From Aureimonas sp. AU12 (GTDB lineage: Bacteria > Pseudomonadota > Alphaproteobacteria > Rhizobiales > Rhizobiaceae): 64,000 bases of DNA. The notes under the pieces are model-generated. The model was not told the origin of the DNA. It did not search any database and saw only the letters and a program-made list of their open reading frames with translations. Below, in pieces: positions 44,527 to 52,507 of this stretch (the first letter of the stretch is position 1; every line of letters begins with the position of its first letter). The stretch spans positions 1 to 64,000 of the forward strand of contig NZ_BBWH01000026.1 in the NCBI RefSeq assembly GCF_001463705.1, in the 5' to 3' direction. The position numbers and the translations under genes are program-made.

Positions 44527-45032
44527 GATGAAACTCGCTGCACTGTTTGCTCGCCTTGGGCGAGACCTTGGCCGCTAATTGACCGCGCTTCCTGCCAAAT
44601 CCAGACCACGAGGCGCTCATGCCGGGGTCAATTGGGAGGGAGGGTGTACGGCTCTTTAAAACGCAATCGCAGGGTATGAGATCGACAACCGCCCGTTCTA
44701 ATGGGAGCGCCTCGTTGCGGATTGCCGCAGGTCGCGTGGATGCCGGGAAAGTTTGGACTGCGACGATCCCTATGCACTTCGTCTGCGAGGGACGGGGATC
44801 GCTCGTTCTCTCACGGTTCAAGGCGTCCGATTGGACAGGGAGGCACATAGGGAACCGTTCAGATTGTACGCCTCAGGGTTGTTGCCCCTCCCGCCAGTTG
44901 AAATGGAGAATGAGGCCGGACATTCTTGTCGCGGGCCACTTGAACTCCGTCCTTCCCATGGCATCTTCGGCGAGCGGTGTTGCCGTTCAAATGTGACGGC
45001 AACGATCGCTGCAATGCTTGGGCACAAGAACG
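44527..45032. other. Long intergenic region between chemoreceptor and PAS genes
   Basis: About 506 bp without a convincing gene. It includes an 8-bp inverted repeat AATTGACC (44577-44584) / GGTCAATT (44626-44633), 51-107 bp before the chemoreceptor start, and a hairpin near the PAS gene. It should hold divergent promoters. The composition is less GC-rich than the flanking genes. Confidence 0.5.
44979..45003. promoter_or_regulatory. Inverted repeat before the PAS gene
   Basis: GTTGCCGT pairs with ACGGCAAC across a 9-base loop, ending 29 bp before the PAS start codon. It could be an operator or an mRNA leader hairpin. No partner is known. Confidence 0.4.
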
Positions 45033-45920
45033 ATGTCGTTTGAAACTGTTCTGGGCTTCTGGTGTTGGGACGTGAAGCGGGACAAGCTCTTCGCGGAAGC
45101 AACTGTCTGCGAATATTTCGGACTTCTGCCGGAAGAAGGTGTCGAAGGCGTGTCCCTCACCGCCTTTATCGAGGGGATACATCGGAGCGACCGCAGGACT
45201 ATTGTCGACCGGATCGGAGCGGCCACTGCGAACGGCAGTCGATTTTCCGAGACCTATCGCGTGGTCAGCGCCAAGCATGGAACGAAGACGATCCAGTCGA
45301 TCGGGTTCTGCTTCCGCGACTCCAGCGGACGGCCGAGCTACTATCCCGGTGTCGTGACCGAGAGTTCTGTCGCCTACGATGTCGCGCCGATCCATGTCGA
45401 GATCGCCGACCATCTCGTCCGCGCCAAGGAACTCTCCGAAGTCGCGCGGGAATTGCTGCTCGGCCGCCTGATCGACGCCGTGCTGCTCGAAACCGGCCAG
45501 CGTCTGGCAGCCCGCATCAAGGCCATGGCATCGGGCGCAGCCGGCTCGTCGGTCATCGCCCTCGACCGGCTGGAGGCGGCGATCGGCTCGCCGCACGGCC
45601 CGATCGGGCTTGCGGGCTCGATCCCGGTCGCGTTGGGGCAGGGGGCCCCCGAGCCGGTGTCGGACGCCGATGCCCGCAAGACGGCGATCCGCCTGCAGCC
45701 GATCCAGATCGCCCTTCCCGCCAGCGAAGGCCGGGGGGTCCTCGTCTACAACGGCGCCAAGCTGGTCGCCGTCCTCGCGCAGATGGGCGAGGAGGCGGGC
45801 GACCGGCTGGTCGGTTCGTGGACGATCGAGGCCGGGTTCGACCATATGGGCTTCTCGACCGGCCAGATCTTCGGTGATCTCGAAGAGGCGCAGGACTGGA
45901 TCAAGCGGCGCGTTCGCTGA
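45033..45920 (+). CDS. PAS-domain protein without recognised output domain
   Basis: A 295-residue cytoplasmic protein. Residues about 5-115 form a PAS_3-like sensor (LGFWCWDVKRDKLFAEATVC, YFGLLPEEG, FIEGIHRSDRR). The C-terminal 180 residues include a helical region (VRAKELSEVARELLLGRLID) and a compact end (MGFSTGQIFGDLEEAQDWIK) with no HTH, kinase or cyclase motif I can recognise. ATG at 45033 is preferred over an upstream TTG. It is divergent from the chemoreceptor, so a signalling link is possible. Confidence 0.75.
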   Translation: MSFETVLGFWCWDVKRDKLFAEATVCEYFGLLPEEGVEGVSLTAFIEGIHRSDRRTIVDRIGAATANGSRFSETYRVVSAKHGTKTIQSIGFCFRDSSGRPSYYPGVVTESSVAYDVAPIHVEIADHLVRAKELSEVARELLLGRLIDAVLLETGQRLAARIKAMASGAAGSSVIALDRLEAAIGSPHGPIGLAGSIPVALGQGAPEPVSDADARKTAIRLQPIQIALPASEGRGVLVYNGAKLVAVLAQMGEEAGDRLVGSWTIEAGFDHMGFSTGQIFGDLEEAQDWIKRRVR

Positions 45921-46007
45921 CGAAGCGACACTCTACAAGGCGCGGCGGCTCTCCCAAGACCGATTGCCGCCTGACGATCCCCGCGCCTCGGTACGCGACC
46001 GCCCGCT

Positions 46008-46220
46008 TCAACCCTCGCCGGACTGGATCCGGCCGCGCACGACGGCGGCCAGTTCCTCGAGCGCTGAAATCGGGACGACGCGAAGGCCGCCGGGCAGCGT
46101 GTCGCCGGCTTCCAGCGACTCGACGATCCGCAGCGCGATCCGTTCGGCGGCATAGGGCTCGTAGCGCTCGGCGAGGATCTCCGAGATCCGGGAAACCACC
46201 ACGTCCACGTCTGCAACCAT
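46008..46220 (-). CDS. Small hypothetical protein
   Basis: A 70-residue acidic frame (VADVDVVVSRISEILAERYE start, then TLPGGLRVVPISALEELAAV). GGGGGA lies six bases before the ATG at 46220, and a longer start at 46292 lacks support. It has mixed helix and strand character and no membrane helix. No family is recognised. It converges with the PAS gene. Confidence 0.55.
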   Translation of the reverse strand: MVADVDVVVSRISEILAERYEPYAAERIALRIVESLEAGDTLPGGLRVVPISALEELAAVVRGRIQSGEG

Positions 46221-46366
46221 GTCGATCCCCCGGCTGGCGTCACTCCAGGTTATAACGCCGCGCCGGGGAGTGCGACTCCGCGAAAGCTGCAAAACAGCGG
46301 AGAGGCGAGCAGGCCGAAGGCCCCGCGCCCGCCATCAGCGCCCGGCGGAGAGCTGCCGTCTTCGGT

Positions 46367-47626
46367 TCAGTTGCCGGTCACCGTCTGGATCGAGCCGCCG
46401 ATGTTGCGGCCGACATCCTCGAGCTGCGTGCCCAGACGATCGCGCGCTCCGCGGTCGACGATCGCGGCCGGGATGTTGACGGTGGCGCCGATCGCAGACC
46501 CGACGCCCTGCGCCGTGCCGATCGCCGCGGCGCCGAGCGTGTCGCCGAGCCCGAGTTTCGAATCCGACACCCGGTCGCCCGCGATCAGCCGCGCGCCGAT
46601 CGCCTGCACCACGTCGGCGCTTTCTGCGAACTTGGTGTGGTTGAGGCTGTCGCCAGCCCGAACGCTGGTGAGATCCACGACGTCGATGCCGCGCTGCGCG
46701 AAGGCTGCCTGCACGTCGGGCTGCGTCAGATCGACCGAGCCGAGGCGCTGCACCCCGCCGGCCAGACGCCGCGACACCAGAAGCGCGCGGTCGTCCTGCG
46801 AGGTGAAGATGGTGATACGCGCCTGTTCCGGGCCGATCTCGTCGAGCTGCTCGCGAAAGACGTCGACGTCGAGGTCGGGCGAGGCGAGGATGATATTGGT
46901 GAGCTTGGAAGGCAGGTGGCCGCGGCGGATGGCGATCTGGCGCAGCGCCTCCATCGTCAGCCAGCTTCCCATCGAATGCGCCATCACCGTGATCTCGCCG
47001 ACGTCGGGCCGCTGGGCGGCGCCTTCGATGATCTGTTCGAGGCTGGTGCGGGAGTAGTTGGCGCTCTCGCGGTCGTAGAGATAGCCGAAGATCGAGCCCT
47101 GCGAGGGCCAGGTGAAGAGGATCGGCGCGGCGTTGACGCCGGTGTCGCGGCTGATCTGAGCGAAGCGGAACACCGCCTCCTCGTAGGTCGAATTGAAGCC
47201 GTGGACGAAGATGAGGACGCGCTGCTTGGGCCCGGCGACGCGGCGATACCAGTCGGACGCGCCCTGCGCCTCCAGCGGCTCGACCTTGAGCGTGACGAAC
47301 TCGGTGGCGGGATTGCCGGGGTTGCGGCGGGGATAGATCACGGCGCCGGGCTTGCGCACGCTGTCGGGCGGGATCGACACCACGATGTTCTCGACCGACA
47401 GGCCGGGTCCGCGCTCGCCGGAGAAGACGACGCCGGGCACCGGGGAGGGCGCGCGCGTCGTCGCCACCAGCATGTCGACGAGATGCGCGCCGGGTGCCGA
47501 GGCCGGCACCGGGGTCAGCGTCGCGTAGGGGCGGCTGGCGCAGCCCGACAGCAGGACCATCGCGGCGAGCGGCCCGCAGAGGATGCGCCGCCAGGTCGTT
47601 TGGCGGTTCGAAGAAGCGTGCGGCAA
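46367..47626 (-). CDS. Lipoprotein alpha/beta hydrolase (DUF900 type)
   Basis: A 419-residue lipoprotein with a lipobox (AAMVLLSGC, Cys near residue 29) and an alpha/beta-hydrolase domain. The oxyanion region is VLIFVHGFNSTYEEAVFRFA, the nucleophile elbow AHSMGS, and a later Asp/His pair is likely in ASPDLDVDVF and SLNHTKF. The family is esterase- or lipase-like but unassigned. The C-terminal 80 residues are Gly/Ala-rich (LGDTLGAAAIGTAQGVGSAI), possibly membrane-associating. The 335 bp before the next gene hold no clear gene. Confidence 0.88.
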   Translation of the reverse strand: MPHASSNRQTTWRRILCGPLAAMVLLSGCASRPYATLTPVPASAPGAHLVDMLVATTRAPSPVPGVVFSGERGPGLSVENIVVSIPPDSVRKPGAVIYPRRNPGNPATEFVTLKVEPLEAQGASDWYRRVAGPKQRVLIFVHGFNSTYEEAVFRFAQISRDTGVNAAPILFTWPSQGSIFGYLYDRESANYSRTSLEQIIEGAAQRPDVGEITVMAHSMGSWLTMEALRQIAIRRGHLPSKLTNIILASPDLDVDVFREQLDEIGPEQARITIFTSQDDRALLVSRRLAGGVQRLGSVDLTQPDVQAAFAQRGIDVVDLTSVRAGDSLNHTKFAESADVVQAIGARLIAGDRVSDSKLGLGDTLGAAAIGTAQGVGSAIGATVNIPAAIVDRGARDRLGTQLEDVGRNIGGSIQTVTGN

Positions 47627-47961
47627 GGGTCTTTGGATCCTGCGGGTTGGTCGAACGGTGCGCTGGCGCCTATGCCCCTTCGGCGAGCGAACGAGGCGCA
47701 GGCGGCGACGGTTGCATGACGCACCGTCCCGGCAAGTCTTCCTTATGCCCGACCACGCGACGCCTTGCCATGCACGATCCGCTCATCGGCCGGGCGAGGG
47801 GCCGACAATCCCGGTTCCAAGCGCGGGATGACGCGGTACCGTTCCACACTCACCGTCGATTGCCTCTCGTGCCCGGCCGTCCCGCCTGATACCGACGGAC
47901 GGAACATCGTGGTGAGAGACGACGTCGGCCGCACGGCCGGCCAGACTGCAGGGATGCTCGC
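47627..47961. other. Divergent intergenic region, hydrolase/methyltransferase
   Basis: A 335-bp space with no convincing gene. It contains GTACCGTTCCAC at 47836-47847, a 12-mer repeated before the ABC binding-protein gene (48946-48957). I looked for SAM-II and SAM/SAH riboswitch cores, given the methyltransferase gene, and saw none. Confidence 0.5.
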
Positions 47962-48873
47962 ATGGATCCGATCCTCGTTCTCGACGGCGGCATGAGCCGC
48001 GAGCTTCAGCGGCTCGGCGCCGTGCTGCGCCAACCCGAATGGTCGGCGCTGGCGCTGATCGAATCCCCCGAGATCGTGCAGCAGGTCCACGCCGAGTTCA
48101 TCGAGGCCGGCGCGCGCGTCGTCACCACCAACAGCTATGCGCTCGTGCCCTTCCATATCGGCGAGGCGCGGTTCCGCGCCGAGGGTCTGGCCCTGGCGGC
48201 TCTGGCCGGACGGCTGGCGCGTGCCGCCGCAGACGCTGCGCCGGGCGGCGAGACCCGCGTCGCCGGCGGCCTGCCGCCGGTCTTCGGCTCCTACGAGCCG
48301 CAGCTCTTCGACGCCTCGCGGGTGCAGGACTATCTCGCCGTCCTGGTGGAAGGGCTCGATCCCTCCGTCGATCTCTGGCTCGGCGAGACGCTGAGCCTGA
48401 TCGCCGAGGGCGACGCGGTTCGACAGGCGGTCGCCGGCACCGGCAAGCCGTTCTGGATCTCCTTCACTCTGCGCGACGACAGCGAGGCGATCGCCGGCGC
48501 CGAGCCGGCGCTGCGTTCGGGCGAAAGCGTCGCGGACGCCGCCGCCTGGGCGCTCGAGGCCGGCGCCGGTGCGCTCCTGTTCAACTGCTCGGCGCCCGAG
48601 GTGATGGCGGGCGCGGTGCGCTCGGCCAGCGATGTCTTCGCAAAAGCCGGGCGGTCCCTGCCGATCGGCGTCTATGCCAATGCCTTCGAGGAGGAAGCCG
48701 ATGCGGGGCCGGCCAACGAGGGCCTGGGGGGCACGCGCCAGGAATTGACGCCGGCGCTCTACGCACGCTTCGCCGCCGACTGGGTCGAGGCCGGCGCTTC
48801 GATGGTCGGCGGCTGCTGCGGCATCGGCACCGGCCATGTCCACGGGCTGGCCGATCGCTTCCGCCCGTCCTGA
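47962..48873 (+). CDS. Homocysteine S-methyltransferase family protein
   Basis: A 303-residue zinc methyltransferase of the Pfam S-methyl_trans fold, which moves a methyl group from a donor such as S-methylmethionine or betaine to homocysteine. The zinc cysteines are visible in LFNCSAPE (one Cys) and GGCCGIGTGH (the Cys pair), with the N-terminal signature LVLDGGMSRELQRLG. Length matches the MmuM group rather than MetH. It stands 116 bp before a peptide-type ABC importer on the same strand, which may deliver the methyl donor. Confidence 0.9.
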   Translation: MDPILVLDGGMSRELQRLGAVLRQPEWSALALIESPEIVQQVHAEFIEAGARVVTTNSYALVPFHIGEARFRAEGLALAALAGRLARAAADAAPGGETRVAGGLPPVFGSYEPQLFDASRVQDYLAVLVEGLDPSVDLWLGETLSLIAEGDAVRQAVAGTGKPFWISFTLRDDSEAIAGAEPALRSGESVADAAAWALEAGAGALLFNCSAPEVMAGAVRSASDVFAKAGRSLPIGVYANAFEEEADAGPANEGLGGTRQELTPALYARFAADWVEAGASMVGGCCGIGTGHVHGLADRFRPS

Positions 48874-48989
48874 CGCGCCCGCCAACGAGCGCGCGGCCCT
48901 CGGGGCTTTCGCTCATTCCACTGTTCGACTAGACCAATCCACTGCGTACCGTTCCACCCGGCCTTCGCCTCGAGGAAGAGATCTCCATC

Positions 48990-50570
48990 ATGAACCAGTT
49001 CCGCTCCCACCTTGCCGGCCCGACCCGGCGCAGCATCCTGAAGACGGGAGCGGCGGGTGCCATGGGTGCGATGATGGCTGGCGTGCCGATCCTCGGCGCG
49101 CGGGCGCAGGATGCGGTGGTGACGCCCAAGCGTGGCGGACATCTCGTCCTCGGCCTCGACACGGCCTCCAGCTCCGACAAGCTCGACCCGGCCTTCTACA
49201 CCGAATCCTACATGTACACGGTGGGCTTCCAGCTCTTCAACACGCTGGTGGAGCTCGGTGAAGACGGCAAGCTACGCCCCTCGCTCGCCGAGAGCTGGGA
49301 GCCGGCGGCCCCGGACGGCTCGAAGTGGATCTTCAAGATCCGCCGCGGCGTCCAGTTCCACAACGGCAAGGAACTGACGGCCGCCGACGTCATCGCCTCG
49401 ATCGACCATCATCGCGGCGCCGAAAATCCGTCGGGCGCCAAGGGCCAGCTTCTCGCCGTCACCGACATTAGCGAGAGCGCGCCCTATGAGGTGACGTTCG
49501 CGCTGCGCGAGGGCAATGCCGACTTCCCCTACGGCCTCTCGGACTTCCACCTCGGCATCGGCCCCGCCGGCGAGGATTTCAACAAAGGCATCGGAACCGG
49601 TGCCTTCAAGCTCGAGAGCTTCCAGCCGGGCGTGCGCACGCTGACGAGCCGCTTCGCCGACCATTGGAACAATGAGCGCGGTTTTGTCGACAGCTGCGAG
49701 ACGCTGGCGATGAACGACGCGACGGCGCGCATGGCCGCGCTCCTCAGCGGTCAGGTCCACGTCATCAACCGCGTCGAGCCCCGCATGCTCGGCCGCATCA
49801 AGGCGATGAAGCAGGTTCGTGTCGAGGCGACGCCCGCCAGCACGATGTACACGTTCCCGATGCTCTGCAACGTCGCGCCGTTCGACAAGGTCGAGGTGCG
49901 TCAGGCGCTCAAGCACGCGATCGACCGCGAGGCGATCCTTGCCAAGGTGCTCGGCGGCGCCGGCATCGTCAGCAACGACAATCCGATCGCGCCCTGGAAC
50001 CCCTACTTCTCGGCCGACGTGCCGAAGAACGACTACGATCCCGAGAAGGCCCGCTCGCTGATGGCCAAGGCCGGTGTCACCGCACCGATCGAGCTTTCGG
50101 TGTCCGACAACGGCTTTCCGGGGTCGGTGGACGCCGCGCAGCTCTTCCAGGTGGCGGCTGAGAAGGCGGGTATCGAGATCGCGGTCAACCGTGTCCCGTC
50201 CGACGGCTACTGGGACGAGATCTGGCTGAAGAAGCCCTTCTGCGCTTCCAACTGGGCGGTGCGGCCCACCGCCGACGCCATGCTCTCTCTCATCCTTCAG
50301 TCGGACGCGCCCTGGAACGAGACCGCCTGGAAGGTGCCGGCCTTCGACGAGAAGCTGATCGCAGCCCGCTCGGAACTCGACGAGGCCAAGCGCCGGGTGC
50401 TCTATCACGACCTGCAGGTGATGCTAGCCGAGAGCGGCGGCGAGCTCATCCCGGTCTTCGCCGACCAGATGATCGCGACCTCGACGAAGGTCGGCGGCGT
50501 GACGAGCGTGCCCGGCGGCGGCGATCTCAGCGGCTATCGCATCGCCGAGAAGGTCTGGCTCGACGCCTGA
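48990..50570 (+). CDS. Peptide/opine-type ABC importer binding protein
   Basis: A 526-residue family-5 extracellular solute-binding protein. The N-terminus carries a twin-arginine-type motif (RRSILKTGAAGAMGAMMAG) and is cut near GARAQ, so export in the folded state through Tat is likely. The body has the family signatures LGLDTASSSDKLDP and LAESWEPAAPDGSKWIFKIR. It opens the importer operon; the first permease starts 64 bp after its stop. Substrate cannot be read; the methyltransferase neighbour hints at a methylated compound or peptide. Confidence 0.93.
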   Translation: MNQFRSHLAGPTRRSILKTGAAGAMGAMMAGVPILGARAQDAVVTPKRGGHLVLGLDTASSSDKLDPAFYTESYMYTVGFQLFNTLVELGEDGKLRPSLAESWEPAAPDGSKWIFKIRRGVQFHNGKELTAADVIASIDHHRGAENPSGAKGQLLAVTDISESAPYEVTFALREGNADFPYGLSDFHLGIGPAGEDFNKGIGTGAFKLESFQPGVRTLTSRFADHWNNERGFVDSCETLAMNDATARMAALLSGQVHVINRVEPRMLGRIKAMKQVRVEATPASTMYTFPMLCNVAPFDKVEVRQALKHAIDREAILAKVLGGAGIVSNDNPIAPWNPYFSADVPKNDYDPEKARSLMAKAGVTAPIELSVSDNGFPGSVDAAQLFQVAAEKAGIEIAVNRVPSDGYWDEIWLKKPFCASNWAVRPTADAMLSLILQSDAPWNETAWKVPAFDEKLIAARSELDEAKRRVLYHDLQVMLAESGGELIPVFADQMIATSTKVGGVTSVPGGGDLSGYRIAEKVWLDA

Positions 50571-50634
50571 GCCGATCGCGGCCACAGTCGAGACGACGAG
50601 CGCCGCCCCCGACGCGGCCAAGGGGATCGGAGCC

Positions 50635-51681
50635 ATGCTGGACAACACGCAAGCGGGACGGGAGCCGGCGCTGACGGCGCCGGTGACGACCCTTGCACCG
50701 GGTCATCGCATGGGCGCCGGGCGCGGGCGTTCGCTCGCACGGCTCGTCGCCGGCCGTCTTCTCATCGGTGCCGGGCTGCTTCTCGCCGTGTCGCTGCTGA
50801 TCTTTGCGGGAACGCAGATCCTGCCGGGCGACGTCGCCACCGCGATGCTCGGCCAGCAGGCGACGCCGGAGGCCGTCGCCGCCATTCGCGCCAAGCTCGG
50901 CCTCGACCAGCCGGCGGCGTGGCGTTACCTGCAATGGCTCGGCGGCGTCCTCACCGGCGATCTCGGGGTCAGCACGAGCAATGCGCAGGACATCGCGGTG
51001 AGCATCGCGCCGCGCTTGTGGAACACGCTGCTTCTGGCGGGCCTGGCTGCCGCGATCTCGGTGCCGCTGGCGATCCTTCTCGGCGGCCTCTCGGTGATCT
51101 ATCGCGAAGGCATCGTCGACCGCGTCCTCAACATCGCGACGCTCGCCTTCGTCTCGCTGCCCGAGTTCGTGATCGGCTATCTCCTGATCTTCTACCTCGC
51201 CGTCCAGTGGAACTGGCTGCCGTCCTCGGCCGTGGTGCATGACGGAATGGGGGTGGCCGAACGCCTTCAGGCCATGGCGCTGCCGGCGCTGACGCTGGTG
51301 CTCGCCGTGCTCGGCCACATGATGCGCATGACCCGCGCGGCGCTGATCAACGTCGTCGCCTCTCCCTATGTCGAGACGGCGGAGCTCAAGGGCCTGTCGC
51401 GCGCACGGGTGCTCTGGGTCCATGCGCTCCTCAACGCGCTCGGGCCCATCATCAACGTCGTAGCGCTCAATCTGGCCTATCTCGTGGTGGGCGTCGTCGT
51501 GGTCGAGGTCATCTTCGTCTATCCCGGCATGGGCCAGTACATGGTGGACCACGTGACGAAGCGCGACGTTCCGGTGGTGCAGGCCTGCGGGCTGATCTTC
51601 GCGGGCGTCTATATCGGCCTCAACATCCTCGCCGATCTCGCCGCCATCATCGCCAATCCACGCCTTCGCCACAGGAGCTGA
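50635..51681 (+). CDS. Peptide-type ABC importer permease 1 (DppB-like)
   Basis: A 348-residue permease with a first helix (LLIGAGLLLAVSLLIFAGTQ), the ILPGDVATAMLGQQATPEAV loop, and the binding-protein-dependent transport domain with the EAA loop region YVETAELKGLSRARVLWVHA. The length is standard. It has an N-terminal extension of about 40 residues before the first helix. AAGGGG lies before the ATG. The partner permease starts 4 bp after its stop. Confidence 0.94.
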   Translation: MLDNTQAGREPALTAPVTTLAPGHRMGAGRGRSLARLVAGRLLIGAGLLLAVSLLIFAGTQILPGDVATAMLGQQATPEAVAAIRAKLGLDQPAAWRYLQWLGGVLTGDLGVSTSNAQDIAVSIAPRLWNTLLLAGLAAAISVPLAILLGGLSVIYREGIVDRVLNIATLAFVSLPEFVIGYLLIFYLAVQWNWLPSSAVVHDGMGVAERLQAMALPALTLVLAVLGHMMRMTRAALINVVASPYVETAELKGLSRARVLWVHALLNALGPIINVVALNLAYLVVGVVVVEVIFVYPGMGQYMVDHVTKRDVPVVQACGLIFAGVYIGLNILADLAAIIANPRLRHRS

Positions 51682-51685
51682 CGCC

Positions 51686-52507
51686 GTGCCCCGTCCCAGC
51701 CTGCCGGCGGCGCTCGCCCTTCTCGTGCTCGCGCTCATGGTGATCGCCGCCGTCTTCGCGCCGCTGATCGCGCCCCATTCGGCCTCCGAGCCGGTCGGCG
51801 ATCTCTGGATGCCGGCCTCTCCGGAAGCGCTGCTCGGCACCGACAATATCGGCCGCGACCTTCTCTCCCGCGTCATCTGGGGCGCCCGCATCACCTTCGC
51901 GATCGCCGGCGCGGCGACGATCCTCGCCTTCGCGCTCGGCATGACGCTCGGCTTTCTGGCGGCGGTGCGCGGCGGCGCGGTGGATCTCGTTCTCTCGCGC
52001 GGCAATGACCTTCTCATGGCCGTGCCGACGCTGATCTTCGCGCTCGTGGTGCTTTCCGTCCTGCCGAAAAACGCCATCGTGCTGATCGCGGTGATGGGCG
52101 TCCTTGATTCAACCCGCGTCTTCCGCATCGCCCGCTCTCTCGCCGCTGATCTCGCGGTGTCGGATTTCGTCGAGGTCGCGCGCATGCGGGGCGAGGGCTG
52201 GGGCTGGATCGTGTTCCGCGAGATCCTGCCGAATGCGGCGACACCGCTTCTGGCCGAACTCGGCCTGCGCTTCACCTTCGCCGTGCTCTTCCTCTCGACG
52301 CTCTCCTTCCTCGGCCTCGGCGTGCAGCCGCCGGCCACCGACTGGGGCGGGCTGGTGCGCGAGAACACCGACGGGCTGGTCTTCGGCGTCAACGCCGCCC
52401 TCGTGCCGGGCGCGGCCATCGCGATCCTCGCGATCTCGGTCAATCTCGTCGCCGACTGGGTGATGACCCGAACCTCCAGCCTGCGGGGAGGGCGCGGCGA
52501 TGCATGA
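51686..52507 (+). CDS. Peptide-type ABC importer permease 2 (DppC-like)
   Basis: A 273-residue permease starting with GTG. It has the DppC pattern: first helix (LALLVLALMVIAAVFAPLIA), the LLGTDNIGRDLLSRVIWGAR loop, and the EAA region FVEVARMRGEGWGWIVFREI with LPNAATPLLAELG. It overlaps the ATPase gene by 8 bp. With the first permease it forms the translocation pore. Confidence 0.94.
   Translation: MPRPSLPAALALLVLALMVIAAVFAPLIAPHSASEPVGDLWMPASPEALLGTDNIGRDLLSRVIWGARITFAIAGAATILAFALGMTLGFLAAVRGGAVDLVLSRGNDLLMAVPTLIFALVVLSVLPKNAIVLIAVMGVLDSTRVFRIARSLAADLAVSDFVEVARMRGEGWGWIVFREILPNAATPLLAELGLRFTFAVLFLSTLSFLGLGVQPPATDWGGLVRENTDGLVFGVNAALVPGAAIAILAISVNLVADWVMTRTSSLRGGRGDA

Noticed and set aside
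46219-46479. 86-codon plus-strand frame in the hydrolase/small-protein gap
   Set aside because: Arg/Pro/Ser-rich translation, no ribosome binding site, and antisense to the hydrolase end.
47627-47961. Possible SAM-sensing riboswitch before the homocysteine methyltransferase gene
   Set aside because: No SAM-II, SAM-V or SAM/SAH conserved core was found. Search with covariance models would settle it.
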